From: Pseudorasbora parva
Lineage: Eukaryota; Chordata; Actinopteri; Cypriniformes; Gobionidae
Length of the DNA: 64,000 nt
Direction of reading: 5' to 3'
Assembly (NCBI RefSeq): GCF_024679245.1
Contig: NC_090183.1
Span: forward strand, 24,685,355-24,749,354
Below are positions 27,841 to 41,106 of this stretch, in pieces (the stretch's first letter is position 1; each line of letters starts with the position of its first letter). The translations under genes and the position numbers were made by a program. The notes below the pieces were generated by a model. That model saw only the letters and a program-made list of their open reading frames with translations. It ran no database searches and was not told the DNA's origin.

Positions 27841-28731
27841 AGTGAACTGTGCCTTTCAGCATTAATTTCAACATATATGGTAAAAAAATAATAATAATCT
27901 TTTCAGCAATAGATAAAGGCTTAAAGCCGTTTCAAACTGTTTTTCTTCAAGGTAGCATTGTGTAAGAGCTAATAAAATATTTAAACTCAAGAAAATATTT
28001 GGTGTCTAATTTACTTGAAACAAGTAGCCATGTAATAAGCAGGATAATGTACACCTAGCTGATTGTTATCACAGAATAAACCCATTCAGAGTGACGCAAG
28101 ACCCCTCCGCTTCGTCCTGATCACTCTCGGGGTTTAGTCTGCATTAACAACAGGCTGGGTGCACATTATCCCTTACTTAACCAACAATAATATAAATAAA
28201 CTCTGTGTTTTGTTACTTTTTATAAGAAACAGAGTCTCATCATCTGTCAATTTTACTACAAAATTCAAACAATAAATGCCGTTTTGACACTCTTTATGTA
28301 GCATGACATATCGCTGTATAGACGCCTCAGTTCAAGCGGCAGCACAAAGCTTCCTCTTAATTTCTAGTTACAGAATATACACAAATTGACATTTGAAGGT
28401 ACATTGTAATCACTCAATAAGTGTTTCAACCACAGAAAGACGTCAATAAAAAAGTTTGTAAACAATTTTAAATTTACCTCAGGCAAGTCATTCACAGCTT
28501 GGTAGAGAAATGAAAGTTTTCGCTAAATGCACTGCTGTGTTTAAATAAATCTGTCATTATATGCAATTTGCATTTGCATTACATTTTTATGTCAGTATTG
28601 ATTATTATAGGCCTATCTAAAAATAAATAGCAACTGAATTGAATAGTTTGTTCTCTGTAAACTTTAATATTATGGCCTAGTAATGTGTAAGTAAGTGCTC
28701 CCATAGTTTACAGCAGCAGAGAAAGATCTTT
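27841..28731. other. No gene recognised
   Basis: AT-rich DNA. The stretch at 28090-28170 (AAGACCCCTCCGCTTCGTCC) is more GC-rich and may be a small repeat fragment, but I cannot place it. Confidence 0.35.
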
Positions 28732-29132
28732 GGTGCACTAATATGCATTAATTCATGCTAATGCACAGATAATCATGAGTTAACAGTCATGCGCCTCAAC
28801 AAGTAAAGTCATAACACGATACCTTTGTAAATAATTAGCTAATGATTGATTAAAGCAGAAAACTGGAAGTTGAAATGCATGGCTTTGTCCCGTTGTAGTA
28901 ATTAACACATTAATTTACGTTATTAGTTATATAATATGTTATTAATGAATTAACACATGATGTCATATTTAATTAATAACAATTTAGAGATTACATCTAT
29001 AAATTATATATAAAGTTTATTGGCTGCTGATGCAGTAATCATTAATAAATGGTTTAGTTCTTCATGAGTCATACATTAACTCATGATTATCTGTGCATTA
29101 GTTAAGCATTAATTAATGCATATTAGTGCACC
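28732..29132. repeat. Foldback MITE, 0.4 kb
   Basis: The left arm GGTGCACTAATATGCATTAA with CAGATAATCATGAGTTAA, and the right arm TTAACTCATGATTATCTG with TTAATGCATATTAGTGCACC, are inverted relative to each other. The interior is AT-rich and non-coding. Confidence 0.85.
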
Positions 29133-29342
29133 TGTATTGTAAAGTGTTACCAGATTTTTTTTTTTATCCTTAAGAAAATTGAATTACATGTATTGAAAGA
29201 CAGACACAATTTGTTCAGTAAACTACTGTTTAATAATAATAATAAAAAAAACTATTTTATGTTTGGTTTTCTCCCTCCTGCTGTACTGAATCTATACTAA
29301 ACCTATACTAAAACTTGACTTCAAAACCGAGGTACGAACCGC

Positions 29343-29989
<647 letters not shown>

Positions 29990-29990
<1 letters not shown>

Positions 29991-30830
29991 CTCCCCCCTC
30001 CCTCCTGATGCCTGCCTTCATTGTTAGGCTGTTAAGGAGATTGGGTTGGCATTTACTGCATCTGTAGCAGTGTCAGTTCGCGTATGAGTGTGTTTGTGTC
30101 AGGCGGGAGAGGCCCCTGCTCTGCTCCTCTCGGCTCTGGCCTGCTCACCCATATGGACGGCCTGATCAAAGGCAGCTGAAGCAGGCTGCAGCACAGGCGC
30201 ACTGACAGGAGAGCGAGAGGGAGCTTCATAATTGACACGGCCCCTCAAAACCCCGAGCCTCACAGCATGCCGGGGTCTGCACACACAGCACATAGCAGCA
30301 GAATGCCTGCTAAACAAGCTCAATATTCACACTTACCAGACTGATTACATATCATATATACAACAGCAAGTCATTAGGAAGTGTGTACCATACAATGCTC
30401 TAATGGATTGTTATTGCATGACGTAAACAAGAAATCTAAACTCTGACATTAAGCATTTGCTCGTTGCACATGCCTGACAAACAAGCCCTTTAAAATGCAT
30501 GTTTCAGGGCGCCGTGTCACCCTGCACTCTCTCCTGCTGAATGGTGTCTATTTTGGCTCCAGACCGGTGGTGGTTGCACATCACTGGCTGTCTGTTCTGA
30601 GAGGAGAAATGTCAGAAGCCTCCGGTGGCAGCCATTCCAGCTCCCGCCTGCCACCCCGTCACATGCCTCCTGTAAGGGAGGAGGTTTGCCAACTTGCCCC
30701 ACATTAATCAGGGCCCTCTCGCACCATTAGCCAGTCAATCATTTTCTGGGGCTGAGCCAGGCTGCTAGCCTGTGCAGCGTCTTAGCCTAGCCTCTGATTG
30801 GCCATTACCTTATAGCATTCAGGAACGCAC
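29990..30830. other. Low-repeat, GC-richer block: candidate conserved non-coding DNA
   Basis: Free of MITE and microsatellite structure and richer in GC than its surroundings, with Sp1/E-box/CCAAT-like words (CAGCTG, GATTGGCC, CTGATTGGCC). No frame shows a protein domain. The short open frames (30053-30323 minus, 30495-30707 plus) look like chance. Conservation is inferred from texture only. Confidence 0.3.
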
Positions 30831-31225
30831 TGAAAAGTATGGCTGTGCCTAATTGTTGCAAATGTATGAAGCTTTTTTTGTGGACCGTATAATGAACTGA
30901 ATGTATTTTTGTGACTCGATTTAGTTGTTTAACTCTTGTCTTGTGACCACTTTTAACCCTGACTTACAAAATGCTAGTCCAATTTCTTTCTTTTTTTGCA
31001 ACAGTTTATTTAATCTTTAGGCCAAAAAGTTTGCATATGTGTTTTTGTCAAATATTTGTTCCATACAGTATGGTTCATCAGATGAAAATCGGATTGCTTG
31101 TAAAATAAATGAATGTGTTCTTTATTTTTTTTTTTTTTTTAGTATATCAGATTGCTAACATAAAATGCATAAACATCCATTTTCAATCTACATCTCCTAA
31201 TAATGTCTTAGTAAGATGATATTTA

Positions 31226-31247
31226 AATGTTTATATATATATAAATA

Positions 31248-31310
<63 letters not shown>

Positions 31311-31325
31311 AATGTTTATATATAT
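31226..31325. repeat. (TA)n microsatellite
   Basis: TA runs with a duplicated flank: ATTTAAATGTTTATATATATA appears at about 31219 and again at about 31305, so the array was probably extended by a local duplication. Confidence 0.95.
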
Positions 31326-31350
31326 ATCAAATCTCTGCAGTTTTCTTGTA

Positions 31351-31553
31351 CACTCTAAAACATGCTGGGTTGTTTTAACCCAATGTTGGGACAAATATGG
31401 ACTAACCCAGCGATTGGGTTGTTTTAATCCTGTGGTTGGGTTAAATATTTGCTTAAGACAACCCAATCACAGGGTTAAAACAACCCAGCTGATGAATTAG
31501 TCCATATTTGACCCAGCATGGGGTTGTTTTTTACTCAGAATTTTACAGAGTGT
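31351..31553. repeat. Short palindromic MITE, about 200 bp
   Basis: The termini CACTCTAAAACATGCTGGGT and the complement of CCCAGCATGGGG...TTTTACAGAGTG pair. The interior repeats TGGGTTGTTTTAA and AAAACAACCCA in both orientations, so nearly the entire element can fold. Confidence 0.87.
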
Positions 31554-31559
31554 GAGGGG

Positions 31560-33010
31560 CAAAACAAATGCAATGCAATACAACAAGAAATGAGAGATAC
31601 AAATACATTCCTCAAAAAGGCTGATAATATTTGATTCATTTTAACTATTTTTTTTTTCTAGATGAATGAATAAATAAATGATGTGTGGATAATCAAGTAC
31701 ACAATGCTTCAGTCCAATAAGTGTCCCTCTTGAAATATCTATTAAATATATATTAAAAATATTTTTAAATGATAAATAAAACAAAAAATCATTAGATTTC
31801 ACAGCACAAATACACAAGTAATGACCAGAAATTGGACATTTTTAGAATCAAAAGACCTTTTATTTAAATAAAATGAACTATCAGTCAACAGAAGTCATGC
31901 AGGTTGTATACAGCAGGTTTTTCAGCAAAGCTTTGTATCTAGTTGATATTTAAAGATCTTCAACATTTGCTTATCAGATATGATTTATAGGGTTAAGATG
32001 TTCTGCATTTTAAGGAATCTATACAACCTGTAGAAATGCCATTTAAACATTAACATTAAAACCTACCTTTCTTAAAATATGTAATTTCTTTACATTATGG
32101 GAAAAACAACAACAACATTAATTGGTGTGAGGTGAAGAGCGCCTGCTGCTGCACAAGATTTTTCATGTTTGATATCCATTCACTTGTTCCACGGCGTGCT
32201 GTTACATACGCATGTGCATTTATCTGTGGAGTTTTGACCCCTGGGTTTTAGTATTGGTTATGTGAAGTGTTTTAAAATGGGGTGAAGCTGTTTTGCACAG
32301 ATCTGGTAAGGACAAGATAGTCTAACTAGCCTTTTGTGTGTGAGATAAGGGTTTTGGTAGGGGCCTGGCGTGCTCAGGAGGGGTAGTGGTAGGGGAGGGA
32401 TCACGCTCCTCACTACAAAGTAAGAGCCCAGGATCCAGGCTTAAGGGACCTTCATCATTAGTTAATGACTTTGGAGATTAGTATTATAACACAGAGATTA
32501 CAGAGGAGACAAGGGTTGTTCTCTGGTAATTACACACTGAAGCACAAACGTCCCCCTTCATGCTGCATCTCTTATGAGGCTTAATTGAAGACAGCATCAC
32601 TATAATGACATCATATGGACCTGAATGTCTCACTGTTTGTTAAAATACAGCATAGACGTGATGAAATATGTATTTCTTTTTCAATTCCTCTTTAGTGCAA
32701 TAATACCTTGATACCTCAATGTATATTGACACCATACTGTAAGTATATTAATATTGTTATTGATATCTGAAGGATCCATTTCTACTTGATCTAAAACATG
32801 AAAATTACTTTTGTTGGTATAATGTAATTTGTCCGTTTGATTTTGTGAGATTAAATGCCCCTTTTGGTGGTATTTTGGACCAATTAATTTAAATGTTTTT
32901 AATTGAAATACATTTATGGTTACCTTAAAAAAAACTGTGTGTCATAGCGTACAGAAAATGTTATTAATCCATAAAACTCAAATTCTATATTTACTTTTAA
33001 ATAATGAAAT
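31560..33010. other. No gene recognised
   Basis: AT-rich sequence. I see no coding frame or terminal repeats. 32130-32560 is less AT-rich and repeat-free. Confidence 0.35.
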
Positions 33011-33015
33011 ATTAA

Positions 33016-34262
33016 ATGGAAGCTCCTCGAGGGAGCTTTGTGCAATATGTTGAGTGGGTGCTGGTTAAGTGTGAATGTTGTTTCACCATTTGCCCTGCAG
33101 ATGATGACATCTCCAGCCCCAACTCCACTGTAGACCCAGAAACCAGCCAGCTTTCAGCCATGCCCACAACAATCCAACAGCCAGAGCCCACCGCAGACTC
33201 CGAGCCCACTATGAAGCCAGTGCCCAAGCAAATGCCAGAGACCATTTTCACTGTGGAGCCTGAGGCCATTGCAGAATATGACCAGGAGATTGACCAGGGC
33301 ATATTAGTAGAATTCAATGGTATGGAGCCCCGCATACACTTCTATCGCAAAGGGGTGTTCTATAAACTTGGTCCCCAATTAATTACATGCCATGTATGCT
33401 GTCATGTTTCAAGGTCTCCAGTCTCCACTAGTTCCGTCAAGTCTCATGTCACCTTTGTCCCCACTTGTTTAACCCAGTCCCAAGTCGCCTTCATTTTCAC
33501 TGGTTAAGCCCAGTCCCAAGTTGTCTTTGTCGCCATTGATTTAGCCCAGCTCAAAGTCGGTTTTTCCACAGATGATCCTGCTCAGCCTCCCTTCTTCTCT
33601 GGCTCCTCTCTAGGTGGCTCTGCCCTGCTGCTCAGATCTGCCTTGATGTAAGGTCCTCAGCTCCACCTTGGTCTGAAGATCCCTCAGCTTCACCTGGAGC
33701 CCCTGAGACCCGGACCCATCCTCAGACCTCTGACCAATTGGCGTTGGCACCATGTTCCCTTGGTATTTCTGTGGGATTTCATCCCTCAGGCTTCACCTCG
33801 GTCTATAGTCAATCCTGTTCCACTTTGAACTTCCAGATCTCCAGCTTTGCCTCAACCCTCTATCCCTCTGGCTCCACGAGCTCCTCCTTTCCTCTGGTTC
33901 CACAATTGTCCTCAGTCAGACTGACTCTTCCCTCGTCTGCCAAGCCCATGTCCCCACCTCAGCCACGCACACCTGCAGCTCTGCCTTTGCCATCTAGGCC
34001 TATATGGTGCCACCACTAGTCCTCCATGGGTCTCCAGCTGGTTTCCCAGTTTTTGGCCCCAACATGGCTCCTCCTCCATTGGTTCTTCCATGAGCCTTTG
34101 TCCTGACTCTGCTCTTGGTCTTCCTCTGGATCCTCCTTCTGTCACCTCTTCCCTGGCTCCTCCCTCTATATTCTCCTCCATGGGGTATCCCTCTGCCAGC
34201 CCTTCCAAACCCTCATCCTTCTCTGACTCCTCATCCACCTTCAGAATCCCCTCCTCTCCTCT
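33016..34262 (+). pseudogene. Pro/Glu/Thr-rich multicopy-type coding remnant
   Basis: The open frame 33016-33507 reads MEAPRGSFVQYVEWVLVKCE, then CCFTICPADDDISSPN and repeated EPT/EPE/KP phrases (QQPEPTADSEPTMKPVPKQM). It is followed by a long C/T-rich tract with Pro/Ser/Leu-rich frames (33738-34019, 34090-34443). The low-complexity acidic part followed by a pyrimidine-rich tail resembles a repeat family seen at several places in fish genomes, and the pyrimidine part resembles 9.1-10.2 kb here. I recognise no catalytic domain. A host exon ending at about 33507 cannot be excluded from sequence alone. Confidence 0.4.
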
Positions 34263-34289
34263 TAAAGGGTTAGTTCAACCAAAAATGAA

Positions 34290-34371
<82 letters not shown>

Positions 34372-34372
34372 C

Positions 34373-34416
<44 letters not shown>

Positions 34417-34442
34417 TATTCAATCAATCAATCAGTCAATTA
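34263..34442. repeat. MITE tip followed by (CAAT)n microsatellite
   Basis: TTAAAGGGTTAGTTCAACC and AAAAATGAAAAT is the tip of the common fish foldback family. It runs into an (AATC)n array of about 150 bp (34290-34440) with a few interruptions (CCAA, TTATT). The rest of the MITE is absent. Confidence 0.85.
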
Positions 34443-34734
34443 ACTTTATTTATATAGCACTTTTACAATGAGGATTGGTTCAAAGAAGCTTCACAGTGTT
34501 AAACAGGACAATATTGCAACAAAATTTGGTTTGGCTGTACAGTCGTTCTGGAGAAAACAGTGATGTTATCAGCTTATTTTAATGGATCATATAGCGATAA
34601 TGTTGGCAGATCAGTATTATAGTTTATATAATTAAATAAGACCTAATTAATTCATTTTATTTGTATATTTAGTTGAATAACTTAGATCATAATTTGAGTG
34701 TCCCCAACTGAGCAAGCCAAAGGCGAGAGCCTTG
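34443..34734 (+). repeat. Interspersed repeat, left part (split by a MITE)
   Basis: It starts TTTATTTATATAGCACTTTT and TGAGGATTGGTTCAAAGAAG, a text typical of a widespread fish repeat whose other part (ACCTTGGGAGAAACCAGACT) resumes at about 35160. The class is not certain. Confidence 0.55.
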
Positions 34735-35087
34735 TATTTTTGTCTTGTTTTTAGTCCAAACATCTAAAAATACTTAAAACAAGAAGTATTTACTAGACAA
34801 GCATCATGTCTTGTTTTGGGGAAAAAAAATACTCAAACGTTTTTGTTTAAAATATGCTAAATAATCTGCCAATGGGGTGAAGGTGAGAAAAATAATCTTT
34901 ATTCAAACAGAAAACAGGATTATTTTTTCTTACCCCATTGGCAGATTATTTAGCTTATTTTAAGCAAAAACTCTCTCAATTTTGAGTTATTTTTTCCCCA
35001 AAACAAGACAATAATTTTTACTTGCCTAGTAAATGTTTCTTAATGTAAGAATGTTTTGATATTTTCACTAGAAACAAGACAAAAATA
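34735..35087. repeat. Foldback MITE inserted in the interspersed repeat
   Basis: The ends TATTTTTGTCTTGTTTTTAG and complement of AACAAGACAAAAATA pair. Inner arms CTAAATAATCTGCCAATGGG (about 34858) and CCCATTGGCAGATTATTTAG (about 34936) also pair perfectly over about 20 bases. Confidence 0.87.
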
Positions 35088-35290
35088 CTAAGTAAGTAAA
35101 TACTATTTTTTTTTTTTTTTTTTTACCAAAACTTCATCAGGGCATGATGGAGAAAAATAAACCTTGGGAGAAACCAGACTCAGTCGTGGTCCCAGTTCTA
35201 CTCTGGCCTATTAAATAACAGTGTAAGATTATTATTCTGGCAACCTTACAGGTCAGAAATCATATTAGATCAGACTGTTAAAAATTTCTA
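35088..35290 (+). repeat. Interspersed repeat, right part
   Basis: After a T run (35107-35124), the text ACCTTGGGAGAAACCAGACT with TCTACTCTGGCC continues the repeat begun at 34443. Confidence 0.5.
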
Positions 35291-37560
35291 GGTATCGCAC
35301 AAGAGATGGGTTTATTGAAGATGGCGCGTCGATTACACAAGTGTATGAATATTTGAAAGATGGGAGTCGCCGCACCAGAGACATAACAAAATAAGAACAT
35401 GAACTTGAAACAAAACCAAAATACACTGTGACAGTAAGCTTTTTTCAGGTTTACCCTTTCGACAGTTGCGAAAAAATACATATTGCAGAAGCAATTGAGG
35501 CCTACAGCAAGCACAACAGCACTGGTTTAACTCTACCGCCCATTTATCTCAGCCATTAAGTTAACAAGCAACATTTGTATTTACCACCAGGCCTGGGTGG
35601 TTAGGAGCAATCAAAAACCAAACATCACAGGGGAACAGAAGGGAAACAGAGATGGAAAGTGAAAGAGGTGGATGGGGAGAGAGAGAGAGAGAAGGTTCAG
35701 GTTGATATGTCAAGAAAAACTGGGGTGAAGTGCTGACACGCCGACGTCTTAGCTGATAACGCTTAAATCATTTTTCCTCCAAAACTTCAGTCACCGGGCT
35801 TCAAAGAGATATAGCCATAATACAAATTTTTGGAGTAAGTAGTGGTGTTTGAAGTTATTTTATGGGATTTTGCTGTAAGGCCCAGAATTGATTTGCAGAG
35901 GGGATAAAAGGAAGATACTTTATCTTTGGAGCTTTGTCGGAAAAAGCTTAGCATCCATTGGTGGTTCCGCCAATATGCCTGCAGGGCAAGGGGGTGGGGG
36001 TGTGTGGTGGGGTGGGTGCTTGGTTAGCTGGCATTGACATTATATACCAGAATGGATTGTGCTGAGTGTACACCTCCTGCTGCTTATGAGCTGCTCTTTC
36101 ATAATCTTTCATGAACCATACAATGTTTTATTTAATGTACTGGGTCAGAGAAAAAACTTGAGAAAAAACATATTAATAATGAAAGATGTGGGGCTTGGGA
36201 GGGAGAAGGCAAAAGAGGAGAGAGAAGGGAGAGAAAACTTGGTTTGAGGCTTCTCTCTGCAAACAGGTCAGAGGGACCTTTTGAAGTCTTCAGCTCCTGT
36301 GCAGTCAATAGTTTAAAAACTCGTGTTATGTCTGAATGTGAGGCTAGCTCTGAGCTTCTTTCGCTCTGCCTACCTGACAAATGCCAAACATCTCATCTGT
36401 AGTGTCCAGTGGCTCTCCACTGTGGTTGAAAAGAAGAGCGAGCAGATTCTCTTCAGGCTTTACAGTTTAAACTCACTGGACAGAATCCAACCTCAGAAAT
36501 CCTCTAGTGTAAACACAGGAGGCATTTTCCCTTCTTTCCCAAAGCACCTCCCACAAAATCAACAAATTTCATGACATATTGCTTTTTGCATTGCTCAAAT
36601 GCTGCTCTCGCTTGTGATCTTGACCTCCGATCTATTTGTACAAACAGGAACAAGCTTGGGCTGTGTGGGCATAATGCACTCTATCCCCCTGTGTCTGCAC
36701 ATTTGCAGGCTGTTAAGTAGGGCAGAGGCAGCTGCGAGCTTCTTAATTGCTTAATTGCTCTCATTATTTGAACTGAGGATGAGCTCACCTCGTGCCGTTA
36801 ATTGAAAAGGTACTGCAGTGCAGTCTTTCTGAATGGCACGGTCCCTTGAGGAATGCGGCGACTCTGATGTTGGGCTAGTGCATAGCATCTCCTTTTCTCT
36901 CTTTCTCTCTCGCTCCCTTCCCGACACTCAATCGCATATGCTGTATATGTGCTATCTGAATTCACGGTGATTCTCCAGGACATTGCAGGCCTATCAGATG
37001 AAAGAAGCACATCTTAGAAGCTCCAAACCCTCAGAGGAAGGTCCAGGGGCCATGTGACTTATTTATGACTCTTGTGACGGCGTGCTCCCCCTCCCTGGCC
37101 TTACAGTAACACACACGCGCGCACTCACTAGTTCTCAAACACACTTGCACTGCATCTCTCTGACTTTCACATGGCGTGGCCTCCTCACTCTATTTAAAAA
37201 ATAAACAGGAGACTGGTGTCTGTGCTAATAATTCATGGCTGGGGACAGTGAGAGGTGTTTATGTGGGGAAATGAGATGCTCTTAACACCTGCTCCTCTGT
37301 GGAAATGGCACCCCTTCTGGCCACATTGTGCCATTGCAGACTTTATCCATGTTTATACTTTGTTGTTAGTTGAGGCCTGTTTTACTCTCTGAGCTTTCCA
37401 AAAGGACAGTGCCCCCTTAGCTGGGGGATATAAAGGTAATTGCCTATATTAAGGAGGTCTGTGACTTTTCTTCATGAACCAGGCAAGGTACATTTCAGAA
37501 TTAACAGTAATTTCATTGTCGGGCAACAAATATGATTGGTTTTGAATTACTTTGGAAATG
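35291..37560. other. Gene-poor; 36.59-36.83 kb is a candidate conserved non-coding block
   Basis: No coding frame with a recognisable domain and no inverted-repeat elements. 36590-36830 is repeat-free with paired homeodomain-like sites (TTAATTGCTTAATTG, CGTTAATTG). A GA-rich tract lies at 35670-35695. Function is inferred from texture only. Confidence 0.3.
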
Positions 37561-37561
37561 T

Positions 37562-37706
<145 letters not shown>

Positions 37707-37780
37707 AACAAAATATATATGATATCAAATCTGTCACTGGGGTGGTACCCTTTTAAAAAGCTGTTCCTTTCAATGTACAA

Positions 37781-38043
37781 ACAGAGAAAAGGGGTGTCAA
37801 AATTGTACCTTTAGGGGTACAGCAGCTTGTTGCTGGGGCAGTACCCTTAAAAGAACATCTTTATACCTTTTTTACTCATAAAAGGTACATATTAGTACCT
37901 TTGAATACAAATGAATACCTTAAGGTACTACTATGAACCTTTTTTGTGGTAAAAATAGTGCAAAGTTGTTCTTTTAAAGGTACTGCCCCAGCGACAAGCT
38001 GTTGTACCCCTAAAAGTACAATTTTGACACCCTTTTACTCTGT
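37781..38043. repeat. Palindromic MITE, 263 bp
   Basis: The termini ACAGAGAAAAGGGGTGTC and complement (ACAGAGTAAAAGGGTGTC) agree except for small differences. GTACCTTTAGGGGTACAGCA pairs with TGTTGTACCCCTAAAAGTAC, and CTGGGGCAGTACCCTTAAAA with AAAGGTACTGCCCCAG. Nearly the full length folds back. Confidence 0.9.
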
Positions 38044-38049
38044 GTAGTA

Positions 38050-39654
38050 AATTTAAGGTAGGGGTAAGAATAAACTTTTTACAGCAACATCTAATATGTT
38101 ATTTAGCCTAATTACCTTTGTTGTATCACTTTTTTTCTTTCTCAGATCAGAGGCTATCTCTAATTCAATAACAATTCAGCCACCCAGCAAAAAGGTGAAT
38201 TGAACCGTGCACTACATAATTAGCTATTTCATTTAAAAGTGCCCTGTTTGCATCACTTTATAAATTGTGTAGACTGAATTTCAAACTGTTTCCCGGACAG
38301 CTAAAAAAAAGAAACAAAAAAAAACAAAACATTGGTTTTATGCGTGCAGGTAGCTAACGTTGCATAAAATCATCGGTCCATTTGCATCTTTCAGAATCAG
38401 ACTGGAAGCCATTTCTCTCTGACCTCATTCTAATTGAGCATGGCAAAATGCTATTTCCATATGCCTCTCCCAAACACTTTCATTTCTGCCTTTTAACAAA
38501 GCCTTTTTGTTGGAAAATATGTTACTAATGGCTTATAAATTAATAAGGAGCCAAACTGAAGTTGATTTTTATACAAGGTGATGCAAGACTGGCTGGCATC
38601 TCTGTCATCTTATTCCCATTCCAGAATTTTCTGGCCCAATGCATTTCCATATCGCAGAATGCTATAATGCATCTTTTGTCATTCTCTCTCACTAGAGCCG
38701 AGGCAGCGGCGCCGAATGTCCTGGTGTGATTTACGTTCCCAAACCCAGTCATTAATTTTCTATCATTGTGAAAATATGATTCATGTTTTTGGGGCTGTCA
38801 GTATTACTTATTTAGATGTTCATGGGGGAAAACTCAGGCCTTCCCCTTAATGGATTATAAAGTTGCAAGGTCTCATTCCCACTCTAACATTAAACAACAG
38901 GAGCTACACATGTGTTAATGTGTGCTCCCAAAGCATCTTAATTCAACTTGAAATTCCTAATGGAACTGACTTTCGGTGCTGTGCCGTCTGAGGTGTGCAT
39001 AAGTGGGGGGATGCTTAACACGTAAATTCACTTGTCTTTGTCATCTGTGTGTGTTTGGCAGCTTAACTAGTCTAGTGCTTGTGTGTCTGCTGGGAGGTGT
39101 CGGCCGAGCACAGTGTGGCCTGATGCGTGTGGGGACCACGACCGGCTTTTGTTTGTTTTTTGTCTCTTTTTGCAGTGGACAGCCTTGATTTATTTGATCA
39201 AATATGCTTCTGGACTATTTTGTCTTGCAGTTACAGTAATTTAATGATTTTGAAACCTCCCTTGGTTTTATGTCACCATTTGTAAGACAATAAATTATTA
39301 TCTTTGCTGTCATCTTTGGTTTTCAACATCAAATAAACAATCAAACTATCTAAATATCTAATTTATATGTAATATAATGTATTGCGTGGGCAGCTCACAT
39401 GAAATACTTTTGGATAGTTGACGTTTAGGATGTTGCACTAAAACTATTTTAAGGAGCATTTTGCTAAAATGGAATGCACTTCTAGTGCATTTGGATATTT
39501 TACGCTAGCATATACCCAGTAAATGCATCTATGCAAACATTTTTTTAACAGTTTCAACATTATATTGATTACAACTTTTCAAAATTAAACAAATGATATA
39601 GATTACCAGTGATATATAAATATACAGCTGGCTTTCTCAATGTTACGTGGTCTC
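38050..39654. other. No gene recognised
   Basis: Mostly AT-rich and repeat-free. 38370-39180 is less AT-rich and without coding motif. The frame at 39003-39188 contains a chance leucine-rich stretch only. Confidence 0.35.
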
Positions 39655-39658
39655 TTAA

Positions 39659-41102
39659 AGGTGCCCTAGAAAGAAATATGTAATTAACCTAGTCATAGTT
39701 AAATAACAAGAGTTCAGTACATGCACATCACATACAGTGAGTCTCAAACACCATTGCCTCCTCCTTCATATATAATTCTTGTTTGTGAAAAAACAAGTGA
39801 TTCTCAACATAAAACCAACTGTGACGCAATTGCTGGGATCATTAATATGTACGCCCCCAACATTTGCATGCCAGCCAATGTTCATTGTCAGATGGAACTG
39901 CAGCCGAATCATCAGGAGTTCAGGTAAACAATCATCACACATAGCGAAAACGGCAGATCATGGAAATAAGTGTCATGATCCGGGCTGTGCAGGGGATGTG
40001 AGGACTTTTCATACCCTTCCCACAGATAAAAAATGTCAACAGTCATGGTTGATGTTTATTTACAATCGGATACTGCAACAGTTTAATTCAAAATCGTTCG
40101 TTTGCTCGGCCCATTTCACCACGGAGAGTTTTTCTAACCTGGACAATATCAAGCATGATTCGCTCAGCTTCTAAAACTGAAGAAAGGGCCAATTCCAACC
40201 ATATTTCTGCAAGCAAGTACTGATTTTATTCACTTCTGACTGTCGAACTCATTTCTGATTAAACTGAAAGTTTCTTAGTAAGACAATATATCCCCTGCGT
40301 TGTCTAGATCCAACACAAGAAGCTAGTACAGTAAACTCCAAGTAGCACACATAACAGTTTGTCAATGACAACGGTTAATATTATTTCCTGCCACTGTTGT
40401 CATAAAATACAACAGTAGATATGTATGTCGACCCCTTTTGAAGAATTGAAATCTAAATTATAGCCTAAATTTCATCATCAACACATACAAGCTAATTACA
40501 TTTACTACTACTGTTTGCTTACAGACGCTCACTCGATCCTTGTATAGCTAACGTCACCTTCTCCACCATCTAAGCTGAAACGATTCTCATTTGACAAGGC
40601 TTCTAGTCAATTTGTTGAATAAATATACAATTTTGAGAACTGAAGTATGATTATTTTGCAGCAGGTGAGTAGTAAACATGACACTGACTATTTTGAGTGG
40701 CTTCTACATGACTTTTTTTGGCTAAATAAATCGACTTTTAAATCAGTACTCTTCTGTCAAACTGTAACGTTACTGTACAAACAACATATTTACGTGCTAC
40801 CCAGTTCCGTTTGTGATTCAAAGTTAAGAAGCTATCATTGTAAAATCATTCACATATATGTGATAACTGTCATTGAGCCGTACAGTGAAACAGCCAATCA
40901 GAGCAGAACTCTGCATTAATATTTACGACCCTTCCAAATTAGGCAAAAACAGAGCATTACATCCTGAGGACAATTTCTAGGGTTGTAAATGGACCTGTAA
41001 AACCATATCTGGACATTTTTTTACCTTAAATAAGCCACATACCCTCTATTTAGAAATCAGAGAACATTTTAAAATATTGTTTCAAATCATTCTAGGGCAC
41101 CT
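39659..41102 (+). mobile_element. THAP-bearing TTAA-site element (Kolobok-like), 1.44 kb
   Basis: The termini AGGTGCCCTAGAAAGA and (complement of right) AGGTGCCCTAGAATGA share 13 bases. They are flanked by TTAA (39655-39658) and TTAT (41103-41106, one change). Inside is a THAP zinc-finger segment (39971-40114). Kolobok transposases carry an N-terminal THAP domain and duplicate TTAA, so both features point to that superfamily. The length and lack of any catalytic region make this a non-autonomous deletion derivative. Confidence 0.72.
39950..40174 (+). pseudogene. THAP zinc-finger domain fragment
   Basis: In the frame 39779-40174 (131 codons) residues 65-112 fit the THAP C2CH pattern exactly: Cys65, Cys70 (KCHDPGC), the TFHTLPTD block with its conserved Pro, a Trp in QQSW, then Cys109 and His112 in VCSAHFTTESF. 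Codons for the zinc ligands lie at 39971, 39986, 40103 and 40112. The stop at 40172-40174 follows directly, and the region ahead of residue about 60 looks like untranslated or intronic sequence. THAP domains bind specific DNA; in transposases they recognise the terminal repeats. It is cut off from any catalytic domain. Confidence 0.72.
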
Positions 41103-41106
41103 TTAT

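Noticed and set aside
31226..31325. TA runs as origins or promoters
   Set aside because: Simple microsatellites with no further structure; the same kind occurs at 29.3, 48.8 and 52.3 kb.
33016..33507. 163-residue frame as a host exon
   Set aside because: The Pro/Glu/Thr-rich low-complexity content and repeat-like downstream tract favour a transposon remnant; not fully excluded.
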